A program made the translations under genes and the position numbers. The notes under the pieces are model-generated. The model did not search any database, was not told the DNA's origin, and worked only from the letters and a program-made list of their open reading frames with translations. Positions 26,095-37,730 of a stretch of DNA of 64,000 nucleotides are shown one piece after another. Each line of letters opens with the position of its first letter. The first letter of the stretch is position 1. The stretch spans positions 64,028,756 to 64,092,755 of the forward strand of contig CM060731.1 of the NCBI GenBank assembly GCA_030704615.1. Reading direction: 5' to 3'. The DNA comes from Takakia lepidozioides. Its lineage: Eukaryota; Streptophyta; Takakiopsida; Takakiales; Takakiaceae.

Positions 26095-26815
26095 AGAAAT
26101 GATATGTGCTATGGGCCCAAACTGAATTTTGCAGTTGGGAAATGATAGTTTAGGTGAATTTCGCATTGAGAAATTATATGTGCTATGGGCACAACAACAA
26201 ATTTTATAGAGAACTGCTGATCAAAACAATAAATTTCACAATGAGAAATTACATGTGCTATGGGCACAATGCGAAACCCACCAACAATTATGTGAAACTA
26301 ACACATAGAGAACAAGTAGCCCCTATACCTGATGAACATGTTACCCTATAGGCGTGGCTTTTTCCCAAAGCGAAACCCACCGCTGCTTAGGTTTGTGCCC
26401 ATAGCACATATAAATTCACATTGCAAAAATTCACCTAAACTATCATTTCTCGCTGCGAAAGGGAAAAAACCACGCCTATACGGTAACATGTTCATCAGGT
26501 ATAGGGGCTACTTGTTCTCTATGTGTTTTTTTTTTTTTTTTTTTTTCAGAATAAAGGAAACACCTGGGAGCGACAGCTTACAAATGAGGCCCTTGATAGA
26601 GAGAGAAGAAAATAACCTCTCAGAAATGACCTCGCCGTAAGGCTTTATGATGTGACACTACGCAGGGAAGGGGGAGAAGAGCGTACCACACCCGTCAAGT
26701 AGCAAGATTTGACCCCAGAGTCATCCGGATGGCACTCAGTGCACTTTACCAACTGAGCTACTGAGTGTTGGTCTATGTGTTAGTTTCGCATAATTGTTAC
26801 TAGGGCTTCGCGTTG
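26095..26815. repeat. Foldback / inverted-repeat structure interrupted by a SINE
   Basis: The segment at about 26268-26356 (containing CACATAGAGAACAAGTAGCC and CTGATGAACATGTTACC) returns inverted at 26468-26525 and, past the inserted SINE, at 26772-26815. A second inverted pair uses GTGCTATGGGCACAA with GATAGTTTAGGTGAATTT: direct at 26101-26195 and inverted at about 26390-26455. This gives nested arms of about 100 bp around a short loop. No coding capacity. It probably represents a foldback-type transposon remnant. Confidence 0.6.
26528..26771 (-). mobile_element. tRNA-derived SINE (family 1) with intact target-site duplication
   Basis: On the minus strand it begins CAACACTCAGTAGCTCAGTT with an A box (TAGCTCAGTTGG), has GGGGTCAAATCTT as B box, then the family body, and ends GGTGTTTCC followed by an A-rich tail (plus-strand T run 26527-26546). 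It is flanked by the 10-bp direct repeat TCTATGTGTT at 26518-26527 and 26772-26781. Known: an A tail plus a variable target duplication is the mark of LINE-mediated retroposition. It inserted into one arm of the foldback repeat, so it is younger than that repeat. Confidence 0.88.
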
Positions 26816-26967
26816 CTCCGCACTACTAGCGACGAATTCTGAGAACCAGTTGAATTGGTACAAAAAGGGGATGGGTCATCCCCACGGCACGGGGTGAGTT
26901 GTTAATTTGTTGATGGGGTCTATTAAGTCTTATGAAAAGATGGACTACATTGTGTTCCGATACATGA

Positions 26968-27232
26968 TGCAATTTTGGATTGTGAATGTTCAAGTCTTAT
27001 TAAAAGGTATATTAATGCCATACTAAAGCCATTGGAGGATGGGGGTGCATGTGAAAACATTAAGGCTACAAGATAGCATGTTTTACATGAAGGTGCAATG
27101 CAATTTTGGATTGTGAATGTTCAAGTCTTATTGAAAGGTATATTAATGCCACACTAAAGCCATTGGAGGATGGCGGTGCATGTGAAAACATTAAGGCTGC
27201 AAGATAGCATGTTTTATATGAAGGTGCAATGC
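26968..27232. repeat. 131-bp direct tandem duplication
   Basis: Two head-to-tail copies, period 131 bp, share TGCAATTTTGGATTGTGAAT, CCATTGGAGGATGG and CATGTGAAAACATTAAGGCT with only a few substitutions. No gene is recognised in or beside it (27.2-27.98 kb). Confidence 0.8.
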
Positions 27233-27989
27233 ATAGCCCACATTCTTGTGCATTTGTTGGTAAGATTTGTTTTGACTCACACTGAGTATGTGATTTAGTG
27301 ATGCACATACCTTGGAACCCGAGCCCTGGCCAAAAAGTAGTAGTTTCCCATCAGCTTCGAAGAAGCACATATTCTCCACTACTGCAACACACGGAACCTG
27401 GGCACAAAAAACGTTACCTATATGCGGGATGGATTCTTACTTCTGCAAAGGTTTCTGTCCCTTTGTGTAATTAACACATTCTATCTCTTCCTACGCTATC
27501 ATTTGGCCTTCATTTCTGTTATATCCATGGGGCTAACAACCAAGCCGCTACAGCAAGAAACATCTATTCAGTTTGCAGCATGGCTGAGCACCTTAAGGAT
27601 GATTTGAAGGGCCTAGCTACAGTCAGCACTAGACTGAAATCTAAACTGAGGGCGGGAGTCTACCTTAGAACAATAAACAGATGCAGACACGAAAATGACA
27701 TTGTCAATGCCGGCTGTGTGGTCAGCAATATTCATTTTCTGACCCTGCTGCCATGACCCATTTGGGAGCTAGAGGCTAACGTCAGTAAATATGTTGCGGT
27801 GGCATTCTACAACAGAAATCCTTCCACAGGGAATCATAGGTAATCTGGAGCTTGAAATCCGGCCTTCTTGGATGAATCTGGACCCACACTCTATCCCTGC
27901 TCCTTTAGCTATCCATGCCTCTGCACAAATCATGCATACATCCTTGTCTTGATGCTAGCAGCTGACAATGACAGCCTAGAATTGGTTAG

Positions 27990-29520
27990 CATCCCATACA
28001 ACAATTGCTCAGCCACATTTGGCATATATGGTATTGTTCAAAATCACATCTGGTACAATTCCAGCTTTGGTGATGCAACCATGCACCTCTTTGCCCTTCT
28101 CCACGGCTGCCAGGCTTGCCCACGCACTGCACACGCACACAAATGTGATATGGTCGGGCTTCACCCCTCCCCCCATCATTTGCTCATAGGTCTCGAAAGC
28201 CTCTATCCCGCGCCCCTGTTGTGCCTGCAAGCATCGCGTTCCACGACACCGCATCTCGTTCAGCCATAGTGTTGAAAACTTCCTTCGCATCCTTAATGCA
28301 CCCACATTTTGCATACATGTCCACCAGGGCAGTGTTCAGGATGACATCTGGTATAATTCCAGCTTTGACGATGTTACCATGGACCTCTTTCCACTTTTCC
28401 AGAGCTCCCAGGCTTGCACACGCATTGCAAATAAAAACAAATGTGATGTGGTTGGGCTTCACCCCTTCGCACATCATTTGCTCATAGTTCTCCAAAACCT
28501 CCATCTAGCACCCAGCTTGTTGTGCATATCCGGCAATCATTGCACTCCATGACACCACATCTCGTTCAGCCATACTGTCGAGCACTCCCTTTGGATCCTC
28601 GATGCACGCATATACATTTTTACATTTTTGCAAGGCAGTGTTCAGAATGCCATCGGGTACAATTCCAGATTTGACGATGTCACCATGGACCTCTTTGCAC
28701 TTTTCCAGGGCTGCCAGGCTTGCACACGCATTGCAAATGCAAACAAACGTTATGTGGTTGGGCTTCACCCCTTCCTGCATCATTTGCTCATAGGTCTCCA
28801 AAGCCTCCATCCCGCGCCGTTGTTATGCATATCCTGCAATCATCGCACTCCACGACATCTCGTCGCTTCATACATGTCCACGAGGGTATTGTTCAAAATG
28901 ACATTTGGTATAACTGCAGCTCTGACAATGTCGCCATGCACCTCTTCACTTTTTTCTAGAGCTGCCAGGCTTGCACACGCATTGCAAATGCACATAAACG
29001 TGATGTGGTCGAGCTTCACCTCTTCCCCCATCATTTGATCATAGGTCGCCAAGGCCTCCATATCACACCCCTGCTGTGCATACCCTGCAAGCAGTGTGTT
29101 CCACGTGATCGAAGATGGTTGAGCCGTTATGTTGAACACTTGGTGAGCATCCATGATGTTCCTGCACTTAACATACATGTTGACAAGGGTGTTGAGTAGA
29201 AAAACATTTGGCGGGAATCCACTTTGGATAATGTGAGTGTGCATCTGCTTTCCAGCTTCCAGACCTTCCATCTTGATGCACTTAAGCAAGAGACAGACAT
29301 ACGTATCTGAAATGTCTCCTTGGTTTAAAGTCTGTACAGAGCTTTGTCAGACTGCCTGCCACACAAAGCATCTTCACATGGCCAGAAGTGCCAGAAGAGG
29401 CATTGTGGACTCCCTCTCTTGATCCTCTTTCAGAAGTTGTGGTCGTGGTTGAGGTGTCTGATTTTAGCAAAGGCGCCGCTGCAGCTGCTGCCTTTAGGTG
29501 ACCATTTACCCATGCAAGTT
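27990..29520 (-). pseudogene. PPR protein pseudogene, N-terminus plus degenerate PPR array
   Basis: Reading the minus strand from 29520: an N-terminal Ala/Ser/Thr-rich stretch, LCVAGSLTK, then after a frame change SVQTLNQGDISDTYVCLLLK, MEGLEAGKQMHTHIIQSG and NTLVNMYVKC. Then follow successive PPR modules of the type VKPNHITFVCICNACASLAA LEK / HGDIVKAGIVPDVILNTALV / MYAKCG / AERDVVSWSAMIAGYAQQ. Frameshifts and stops separate the modules at about 28840, 28505 and 28184, and the array ends at about 28009 without E or DYW domains. Known: PPR-PLS proteins bind organellar RNA for C-to-U editing. Inference: a decayed member of a recent tandem family; the next copy upstream on the same strand is at 29935-30912. 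Confidence 0.85.
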
Positions 29521-29934
29521 TCTTGTAGCTATTGATCCAAAGGGAATCATAGGTAATCTGGAGCTTGAAGTTCTAGGAAACACCCAACTAAACTTATCAC
29601 ACTAGTTCCTATGCTCAATTGCATCTGCTACTCTCCGTAATCCAATAGGCATTCACATTTTTGCCTCGATTGTCCTACCATTAACTGGGGTCAGAAAAGT
29701 ATTCATTCCACAGCTTCTCCTCATCTCTATTATCTGTTTCTGGATACTTTCCTGTTGTCACATTGGCAATATCATGTCAGTCACTCCAAACTATCAAAGG
29801 TTCACTCACCCAGCTAACTTGCAGAATTCAACACGAAAACTTAGGGCCGATTATGATAAGAGGGGAAAACAGGGTGAAATGTGTTGAAGAAGGTGCCTTC
29901 ATTAGCAGTGTCTGACTTTATCAATTGTGCCGCT

Positions 29935-30909
29935 ACCGGGTCAACTTCTTGATGATACGGAAGGGTGTTCCAGGGGCCGTGCTGATGAGCCCAAAAGCAA
30001 TGGCCAGCTTCTCACTGTGAAGGCAAAGAAAATTCCTCTTGTTCCTCCTCCATATCATGCAGTACAAAGCGTGTATACCCAGAGTCCTTCATCTGTGCAG
30101 ACAACCTCTTCAGCTCTCTATTGTACCCCAAATTTGTCATTGTATGCACCTGCTTGGCCATTGCAATAGAGCTATGGTCTAGCTCCTTTCTGACCCCTCT
30201 TTTCTGCATCATTTTTTTCACTCTGGTTGTGCCGTCCCACCTGCCAGCCGCAACATCGATGTTTGATAACAGAACATAAGTTCCGGCGTGAGGCACCAAG
30301 CAAGGGCCCCCACGCTGCAGCATCTGGTTCAATTGGCATTCTTTTAATTAAGTCCTCTGCCTCAATCAAGTGGCCCGCACGGCCAAGGAGGTCTACCACG
30401 TAGCCAAACTGCTCCACTTTGGGAGTGAGCCCATGATCCCGACTCATTGAATCAAAGTAATGGTAGCCTTTATCCACCAGGTCCACATGACTACGTGCAG
30501 AGAGAACATATGTAAAGGTGATACTGCTCGGCTTCATGCCTTCTTGTTGCATTTCTTCAAACAGTTGCAGAGCCTCTCCGCCACAACCCTGCTGAGCATA
30601 TCCTGCAATAATCGCACTCCATGAGACCACATCTTGTTCAACCATGTTGTCAAACACTTCACGGGCATCCTTAGTTCTCCTGCATTTGGCATATATGTCA
30701 ATGAGGGTTGTCTCCAGAATGATATCTCGTGCAATTCCAGCTTTGATAATGTCAGCACGAACCTCCTCGCCCTTTTCCAGGGCTGCCAAGTTGGCACATG
30801 CGGTGAGAAGGCAAACAAATGTAACCTTGTTGGGTGTCACACCTTTTTGAATAAAATAGATGAGCGTTGACCCTAGCAAGCCTGCAACAAAAACCTCTGG
30901 TACTGCAAT
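29935..30909 (-). pseudogene. PPR-E-DYW pseudogene, C-terminal half
   Basis: Minus strand: PPR modules (GVTPNKVTFVCLLTACANLA, DIYAKCRRTKDAREVFDNM, DVVSWSAIIAGYAQQG, GMKPSSITFTYVLSARSH), then VVDLLGRAGHLIEAEDLI and MPIEPDAAAWGPLLGASR. A deletion/frameshift at about 30315 removes part of the E motif before AGTYVLLSNIDVAAGRWDGT, KKMMQKRGVRKE and [13 protein letters not shown] second frameshift leads to [19 protein letters not shown] and the frame stops before the zinc-binding HxE/CxxC part of the DYW domain is complete. Its 5' part is cut off at the CACTA-like terminus at 30910. Known family role: organellar RNA editing. Not functional as read. Confidence 0.87.
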
Positions 30910-31998
30910 CACTAGAAGAAAAACGCGGAATAACCACTGCCCCCCTTAACCACTCTTGTCTTTTATCACTCTATAAATCACTCCAAGTAATGGTAACCAC
31001 TGGTCAGTGGTTAATTCCGATGAAATGCCACGGTGGCATCATATGGAGTGGTTGGAAGTGGTTTCAACCACTGAGTAATCCACGTGTAATATTTAATTTC
31101 ATATTTATTATTCGATATTTGATCAAATATTTATATTAATAATGATAATATCCGACATGGACGGGTACAGTGATAAATTATGAGTGGTTAAAGACACCTC
31201 AGTGATGGGAAGTGGTTGAAACCACTTTCTACTCCACGTGTAATAAGTTTTTTTTTAAGATTTTTATCATTTCAAAATATATTATTCCACGTGGACGAGG
31301 ATAATATACGTAGATCTGGAGTGGTTAAAGACCCCCCAGTGATTGGTACCACTTGCACAGTGGTGGAATGTGAGTGGTTAAGACCCTTTTGTAACTGGAA
31401 CCACTCTTCATGTGCGCACTTGTGAGTGGTTACATACACGTGATTGATTGGTACTACTTCTGTGGTGGGTTGTGAGTGGTTGAACACACTTGAGTGATGG
31501 GAGGTGATTGAAACCACTTGCTACTCCACGTGTAATAATTCAATTTTTATTTAAGATTTATCATTTCAAAATATATTTAATTATGAACTATATTATTCCA
31601 CGTGGACGGGGACAATATACGTAGATCTGGAGTGGTTAAAGACCCCCATTGATTGGTACCACTTTGAGAGTGGTGTAGAGTGAGTGGTTACAGACCATTT
31701 AGTAACTGGAACCACTCGGCAAATGGTTGGAACCACTCGGCTAGTGATTACGCGTTAGTGATTACATACACACCAGTGATTGGTATTACTTCTGTGGTGA
31801 AAAACTTTAGTGGTTTGTGTGTTGATGGAAAACCTAAAATCCATCCATCTATCGCTACATTCATCCATCCAGTCATGAGTGAGGGGACTTAGCGTTTTTT
31901 TTGTCTTCCCTGCCATTGTGGCATCTGTTTGTTTTCTTTGTGTCGAGTTTGATCGTGAAAGACAAACATGACAGAGCTATGTTTGTTTTCTTATAGTG
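30910..31998. mobile_element. CACTA-like non-autonomous element with AGTGGTT arrays
   Basis: The left end reads CACTAGAAGAAAAACGCGG at 30910, close to the CACTACAAGAAAA ends of plant CACTA elements. A candidate right end is GTTTTCTTATAGTG ending at 31998 (inverted: CACTATAAGAAAAC). The interior carries dozens of AGTGGTT/AACCACT motifs in both orientations and a roughly 300-bp unit repeated at about 31200-31497 and 31498-31800 (shared ACTCCACGTGTAAT and TTCCACGTGGACG), plus a weaker copy from 31010. Known: CACTA elements have short motif arrays in subterminal regions that bind transposase. The right boundary is uncertain because flanking 3-bp sequences (AAT, TCG) do not match and a second possible end lies near 31910. 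No transposase is present. Confidence 0.55.
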
Positions 31999-32020
31999 TC
32001 GAGTCTGATCATGAGAGACG

Positions 32021-32365
32021 ACGAGCGGAGCTAGTGGGATAGGGACAGACATGGACTCAAGACCTAGAATCGGGGCATGAAGGTGTGCACGATGGTAGGA
32101 CAACCGCGATCGCAAGGTGTGGCTTTTTCTCAATGTACAATGACGAGCGAAGCTGGTGGGATAGGGGGCAGACAGGGACTCAAGACCTAGAATCGGGGCA
32201 TGAAGGCGTGCACGATGATGGGACAACCGCGATCGCAAGGTGTGGCTTTTCTCAATGTACAATGACGAGCGGAGCTGGTGGGATAGGGGGCAGATAGGGA
32301 CTCAAGCCCTAGAATCGGGGCATGAAGGCTTGCACGATGGTGGGACAACCGCGATCGCGGGGTTT
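32021..32365. repeat. 122-bp tandem repeat, about 2.8 copies
   Basis: Units start at 32021, 32143 and 32265 (ACGAGCGGAGCTAGTGGGAT / ACGAGCGAAGCTGGTGGG), exact period 122 bp. Each contains CTAGAATCGGGGCATGAAGG and the perfect palindrome GCGATCGC inside CAACCGCGATCGC. No coding frame is conserved between units. Confidence 0.85.
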
Positions 32366-33630
32366 GATACTCATGGGAGAAGGGACAGCATTCTGAATTA
32401 CAGTAGGAGGTCATGAAAGTGCTTGAGTGCTATGGAATGGGTGTCTCTGCTGGTGAAGTGTTGCTGGTGTACTGCCTTTAGATGTTGCTCATGCCAGCGG
32501 TACAATCATTAAAGTAGGGGATGTCTTGTGTGAAGAGATGGTGAAAGGATTGTTGAACATCTGCTGAACTTAGTTGGAAGGAGGACACAAATGAAGAATA
32601 GTGGGGAAGAATGCCAATGACATATGAAGAGGGCAATGTACCTACTATGGGGGTAGGCTGTAGCTTTTCTGAAAGAAGATATCAGGTGGCATGCATTTGT
32701 TCCCTACTGCTTGTATCAATCAGCTTAGGAACATTCATAGACTGAGATCTACAATCAGTGGGGCATTCAAGGGTCTTTCAAATAGTTAAAATGTAGTGTT
32801 AAGGAGGAGTTAAAAGTGGGGGCTCTGTGATATCATGCCCTCTTCATGCAAAGGGAAAGAGAAGAGAAATCTGAAATAGAGAAGCTAGGGTTTTGCATTT
32901 TCATTTAAGTAGATGTGAATGATGTCAAAACACCATGCATCAGTGTACAATCCATGGGCAGGATATGAAGGGGTAGCAATGTCATGCCAAAGGGGATCTG
33001 TTTCTTAGATAGCTTTAGTATTAATAAAGAAGGAAAATAAGAGCTCATGTGTAGAAACTAGGGCCTTTGCATTCTGGTTTACAGTAGAGTAAGTGGCACA
33101 CATATTTCTGCATCACTTACCTAGTCCACGTATGGGCCAGTGGGGTATCTCTGATATGTTTACACTGTGGATAGGATCTGAATCTGTATAAGGTTCAGAA
33201 TGTACACCTTGTGATTTTCCAATAATGACATCTGTAGGGAAGAAGAACCCTGGCATATATGATGATCTATTCACTAAAGAGACCCAATAACAATTTAGAT
33301 AACCTCAGCTCTGTCCATGTCTTCTCTTCCGCTGCGGCGTGGATAAGGGTATAAAGTCTCTGGTCAAAAATAGATTTATAATGAATTAAGTAGAGTCTGA
33401 GTCATTTTAGAAATAGCAAGTATGTTGATGTCATAGGGCAGGGCCATGGATCACTGCTCAAGAAACATTTAACTATAGTTTACCAGAAGGGTTTCATGCC
33501 CCTTCTTTTTCACACTACAGTGTGGCTTTTCCTTAATGTAGGATGTGAAGAAGTTTGTCCATCCTGCAAATGTGGGCTTTTGGCTCCTGTTAGTACGGTA
33601 TTCTTCCTGATGTTTACAAGGTTCTTGGGA
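32366..33630. other. No supported gene
   Basis: About 1.3 kb of AT-rich sequence between two tandem repeats. I see no reading frame, domain or repeat that I can name. Confidence 0.4.
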
Positions 33631-33631
33631 G

Positions 33632-34195
33632 AATCAGCTTGGTCTTAGCAGCCCGCTGATTCATTTCTTGATTCAACCTATTTTCAGCTTGTTTTGCCCT
33701 CTTATCAGACTCGGGCCTGATATGCATATTGAATTCTGTAAGTTATCTCGTTGGTGCAAGAGAGAGAGTCAGCTTGGTCTTAGCAGGCCGTGAGGGCACC
33801 TTCTTCTTCAACCTATTTCAGCCTGTTTTGCCCTCTTATCAAACTCAGGCCTAATATGCATATTGAATTCTGTTAAGTTAGCTCATTGGTGCAAGAGAGA
33901 GAGTCAGGTTGGTCTTAGCAGGTCGTGAGGGCACCTTCTTCTTCAACCTATTTCAGCATGTTTTGTCCTCTTATCAGACTCGGGCCTGATATGCATATTG
34001 AATTCTGTAAGTTAGCTTGTTGGTGCTAGAGAGAGAGTCAAGTTGGTCTTAGCAGGCCGTGAGGGCACCTTCTTCTTCAACCTATTTCAGCCTGTTTTGC
34101 CCTCTTTTCAGACTCGGACCTGATATGCATTGAAATATGTAAGTTAGCTCGTTGGTGCAAGAGAGAGAGTCAGCTTGGTCTTAGCAGGCTGTGCC
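33632..34195. repeat. Tandem repeat of about 135 bp, four copies
   Basis: The motif GGTCTTAGCAG recurs at 33641, 33776, 33911, 34045 and 34177 (spacing 132-135). Units share CAACCTATTTCAGCCTGTTT, CTCGGGCCTGATATGCATAT and GTTGGTGCAAGAGAGAGAGT. No open frame is kept through the array. It directly abuts a PPR fragment at 34196. Confidence 0.85.
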
Positions 34196-34350
34196 TTGTT
34201 CAAAGCTGGAATTGTACCTAATGTCATTATGAACACTGCCTAGCAGCTCTGGAAAAAGGGAAAGAGGTCGACATGTTTGCAAAATGAAGGCCTTGCTTGG
34301 TGCCTGCAGAATCCATGGCAATGTGGAGATGGCTGAACGTGCGGCATGAA
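34196..34350 (+). pseudogene. PPR / E-motif fragment
   Basis: Plus strand, in shifting frames: KAGIVPNVIMNTA, then a LEKGKEVD-like piece, then LLGACRIHGNVEMAERAA, the last being the E-motif signature that follows PPR arrays. Stops interrupt it (TAG after NTA). It lies on the opposite strand from the PPR pseudogenes at 28-31 kb and may be the upstream remnant of the same locus as the DYW tail at 36.8 kb. Confidence 0.7.
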
Positions 34351-36700
34351 GGTGTATTCTTCAACATATTTCACCCTGTTTTTCCCTGGCCAGCAAGCGT
34401 AAGTAGTCCACCCAAAGACAGTCGACTGTGATCAATGCTCCCGTCTGCAAGGGTCTTAGGCTCTTCCCGTAGAGATCCAAATAATTGGTGTAGCATATGA
34501 TTCTGCAATCCAATGGGAACATGAGCCTCATCTCACATCCTTTGAAGCTCCACAATACGACATGCGATGGCCTCTTGCAGTGTCAATGCTTGGGGTGCAC
34601 TTGATATCGTTGCATTGTCATCAATAGGGGCAAGAATGGTTGATTGGCTGGGTGCCTCTTCTAGAAGATTAGAGGATCTAGGAGAGACTACCTCTTGCGT
34701 GTCTGAGTCCAAAGCAACATCCACACTGCTATGCAATGGATGTGGGTTCATTTAAGGAGTTGTCTACAACTTGCGCACCCAAATGTCTGTACACTGTACT
34801 TTTAGGCAACCATTTTGAACCTTGACAAATTGTGCAAAAACATTACATTAAGCGTGTGGAACTTGATGAAGCTCCCTCTTGCACATTGCTACCTATTCCT
34901 TGCTCCATACCCCTGCACACCTCAAATAAGTACATCAATTTTGGTAATATGATTTACTAGTGCAAATAGGTCAGCAGCCAAACCAGGAATACTAGAGAGA
35001 GAGAGATTCACTAAGTCAGGCCCAAAGAAGCATGAGAGAGAGTGTGAGCTTCCAAAAGTTATAGACACACATAAAGAGCCTCCTTTACTCCTCCGCTACA
35101 GTTGAAACTATACCAAGTGACCAAGAATCTCAGGGCTGGTGCCCTTAGTGGAACAAATGAAACTTATTGGAGCTTCAACAAACTGTCGGGGGGTACCTGC
35201 ACTTGGTTTGGGCTGCGCACTTCAAATGATGTAGAGGTACTGAATGAAGTCGTAGCCAAGGGCCCCTTAAAAGAAACTGAATTCTGCACTGTCAAGGCAT
35301 GCGGACCTATTGTCTATGAAATCTCACCAACTTTCACTTGAGGCAAGTTACCAGTAGCCAGCAATAGGAACAACTCAGAAAATAATGTGTATCTGCATAG
35401 CACCCCAAAAGCTCATTGCGAGGTTATGAGAACTTAATACATGAGCTTCCAGTGATCAGAACATAATACAAATGTACCAGATTCCCGTCTGCAAAAGCTT
35501 TCCTCCATCTCCAAAAGGGTTTTCTCCCTTCTGTCTCCTCTTTGTCTAACAGATAAGTACATCCCTGCCAATTAGTGTAACAAATCTCTCCAGGACTTCA
35601 GCCAATATTTTGTCTATATCGCTCCATTTCTTCAAAACAAGATTTGCCCCTAGCTTGAGCTGGATGTTAGTGGTTACTCTTGGGTCCAGTTTTACCAAGG
35701 TTTTGAGGTTGATATTGTACGCAGCGATTCTCAAAACGACTGCAGTGGAGGATCTCAAAACTCACAAAACTGAATGTGTGCATAATGATTTTCTCAGATA
35801 TTAAAAAACAAAAACATGAAGTATGGTACTTACAAAGCAAAATCAGAGTTCGATGGTGCAGTCTTGCCCCCATCCAGGTTACCAGGCTCAGTCTTGTACT
35901 CCCTTTTCCCAACTGCAACCCCCAAAGCAACCCAACAACCTCAAAATAAGAGGGAACAACCTTGAACAAACTACTACTCAGAAACTAAGTCCTCAAGTGA
36001 ACGATGAGAACATTAGATGTTTTTTCCAGTGGAGAGGAAAATTCACTAGATAGGTCATACCTAGATACCTAGATAGCCTCACCTTCTCAAGCAAGTTGTT
36101 GCACCATTGTGAAGGATCTGATTATGGGTTATTTTCACTGAGAGTGTTCCACACCAATTTGTGCTGCAACCTACCATCCCATCAGAATCCGGACTTCCGT
36201 CACAATACTTCATGAAAAACAAGGAGTTCAAATGTTAGAAGCAAAATCAGAACCATAATCCGGTTAGAAATAGAGTTAGAAATTAGTTTCTTCATTCTTC
36301 CTCTCTCTCTCTCTTCAAGGTTCTTCAAAGTTTTCTTCTTCCTGTAAAGCTTCGTCAGACTTGCACTCAAGCTGACAAACTCGAACTGAGCCCCACATAT
36401 CTTTTCAAGAAATTCAAGTTGTTTATATGATAAATCTATATATGGCAAGTTGATGACCATGCAAGCAACCCACTCTTCCAAAATCAAATTAGAAGCAAAG
36501 AAAGAAGCAAGATGGAAAGCAAATACAACCAACTGAATGAGCCCAAGGCTATAATCTGTATGAAAATCATGACGTACTTACCTATAAATGAGAGGAGCAG
36601 CACACAAGTGCAGACATCCAATAGAACAGTATGCCAATAATGAGCACTAGCTGTAGGTCATGATTGATTGTTCTGAGCGGGCTGAGTGCTTAGAGATATC
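34351..36700. other. Region without recognised gene
   Basis: Contains short frames on both strands (for example minus 34533-34751, minus 35667-35969, minus 36200-36532) that show no domain I recognise and no supporting splice structure. It may be sequence inserted between the PPR E-motif fragment and the DYW tail. Confidence 0.4.
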
Positions 36701-36764
36701 CAACTCTTCTATCTTGGAGTTTCCACCTCGGATAGCGAAGGGATGGGTGAGTAAAAGCCGCTCG

Positions 36765-36944
36765 ACATTGATCAGCACGACCCCTGGGACGCCTCTTTGC
36801 ATCAAGAATCTTCGAGTGTGTGGTGACTGCCACACCTCCACCAAATTCATCTCAAAGATTGTTGGCCGAGCAATTGTTGTACGGGACGCTAACCACTTTC
36901 ACCACTTTGAAGATGAGATTTGTTCTTGTGGTGATTACTGGTGA
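36765..36944 (+). pseudogene. Isolated DYW domain C-terminus
   Basis: Plus strand: [58 protein letters not shown] then TGA. The C-terminal zinc-binding CxDCH and CSCGDYW ends are intact, but the upstream HSE deaminase-type residues and all PPR modules are missing; preceding sequence in frame is unrelated. Known: the DYW domain is the cytidine deaminase of plant organellar RNA editing. One residue is lost in the IIKNLR motif. A gene fragment, not a working editing factor. Confidence 0.85.
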
Positions 36945-37730
36945 AAGGATGTTTTCTTGGAAAGATGCGAGTGTCTTGCTTCATTCATTGACCTCTGTAG
37001 CTACTCAGACCATCCACCATTTCCTGAGAGTATTGACCATCATGTACTGTTGAGTGCATTTCTTGTGGCATATCCACATGAAATGATGATGGGGTCTACC
37101 CGACATAGCTTGGAAGTCAGCCCATAATTGTACTTGACTGAAGGGGTGATTTTTGACTGATTCTGGTGACAGTGGATGGAAATCAAGAGTGCTGTCCTAC
37201 TTGTGGGTTTGGGTGGTGGAGCTTCTCCAAGGCTTGAAGATGGAAGTGAATATGAATTTTAATGAGCTTGATGAGAGGGGCAGCCCTGTGCACAAGTTTG
37301 TTCAACATCTTAAATTTGGACATGTTTGTTTGTTTCTCGTGATGTGGCTTCGGATGGAGCCCTTGACGAACTTGCATGAATATTGTCAAAAGCTAGCCTT
37401 AACCTACCAAGATCCAATCCCATGGTGGCTGCTTGAAAGTTCATACAGTGATTTAAGGGTATTTGGGTATGTTGTTAATGATTGATGCGTCTTGACTCCC
37501 TCACACACTTTAACATCGGTTTGGGGTAACTACTCGAGCTGCCAATCTCAAACAAGCCGAAAACTCTCCTGAAATCCCCTTCAAGAAAGTGAGGTCTTTT
37601 TCTCTTGCCTTCGGTAGCCGTCCAACATCCCAAAAACGAAGCTTTTTGGTCCGTCATGTTGGTTCAATTAATATCAATGAAATTACACCCGACTAAGGGA
37701 TAACTCATGTGCACACTAAATACAAAACCA
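36945..37730. other. No supported gene
   Basis: A 110-codon plus-strand frame (37153-37485) is present but shows no domain and no coding-like features beyond its length. Nothing else is recognised between the DYW tail and the SINE at 37731. Confidence 0.35.

Noticed and set aside
31999-32001. 3-bp target duplication for the CACTA-like element
   Set aside because: The flanks AAT (30907-30909) and TCG (31999-32001) do not match, so the right boundary was left uncertain.
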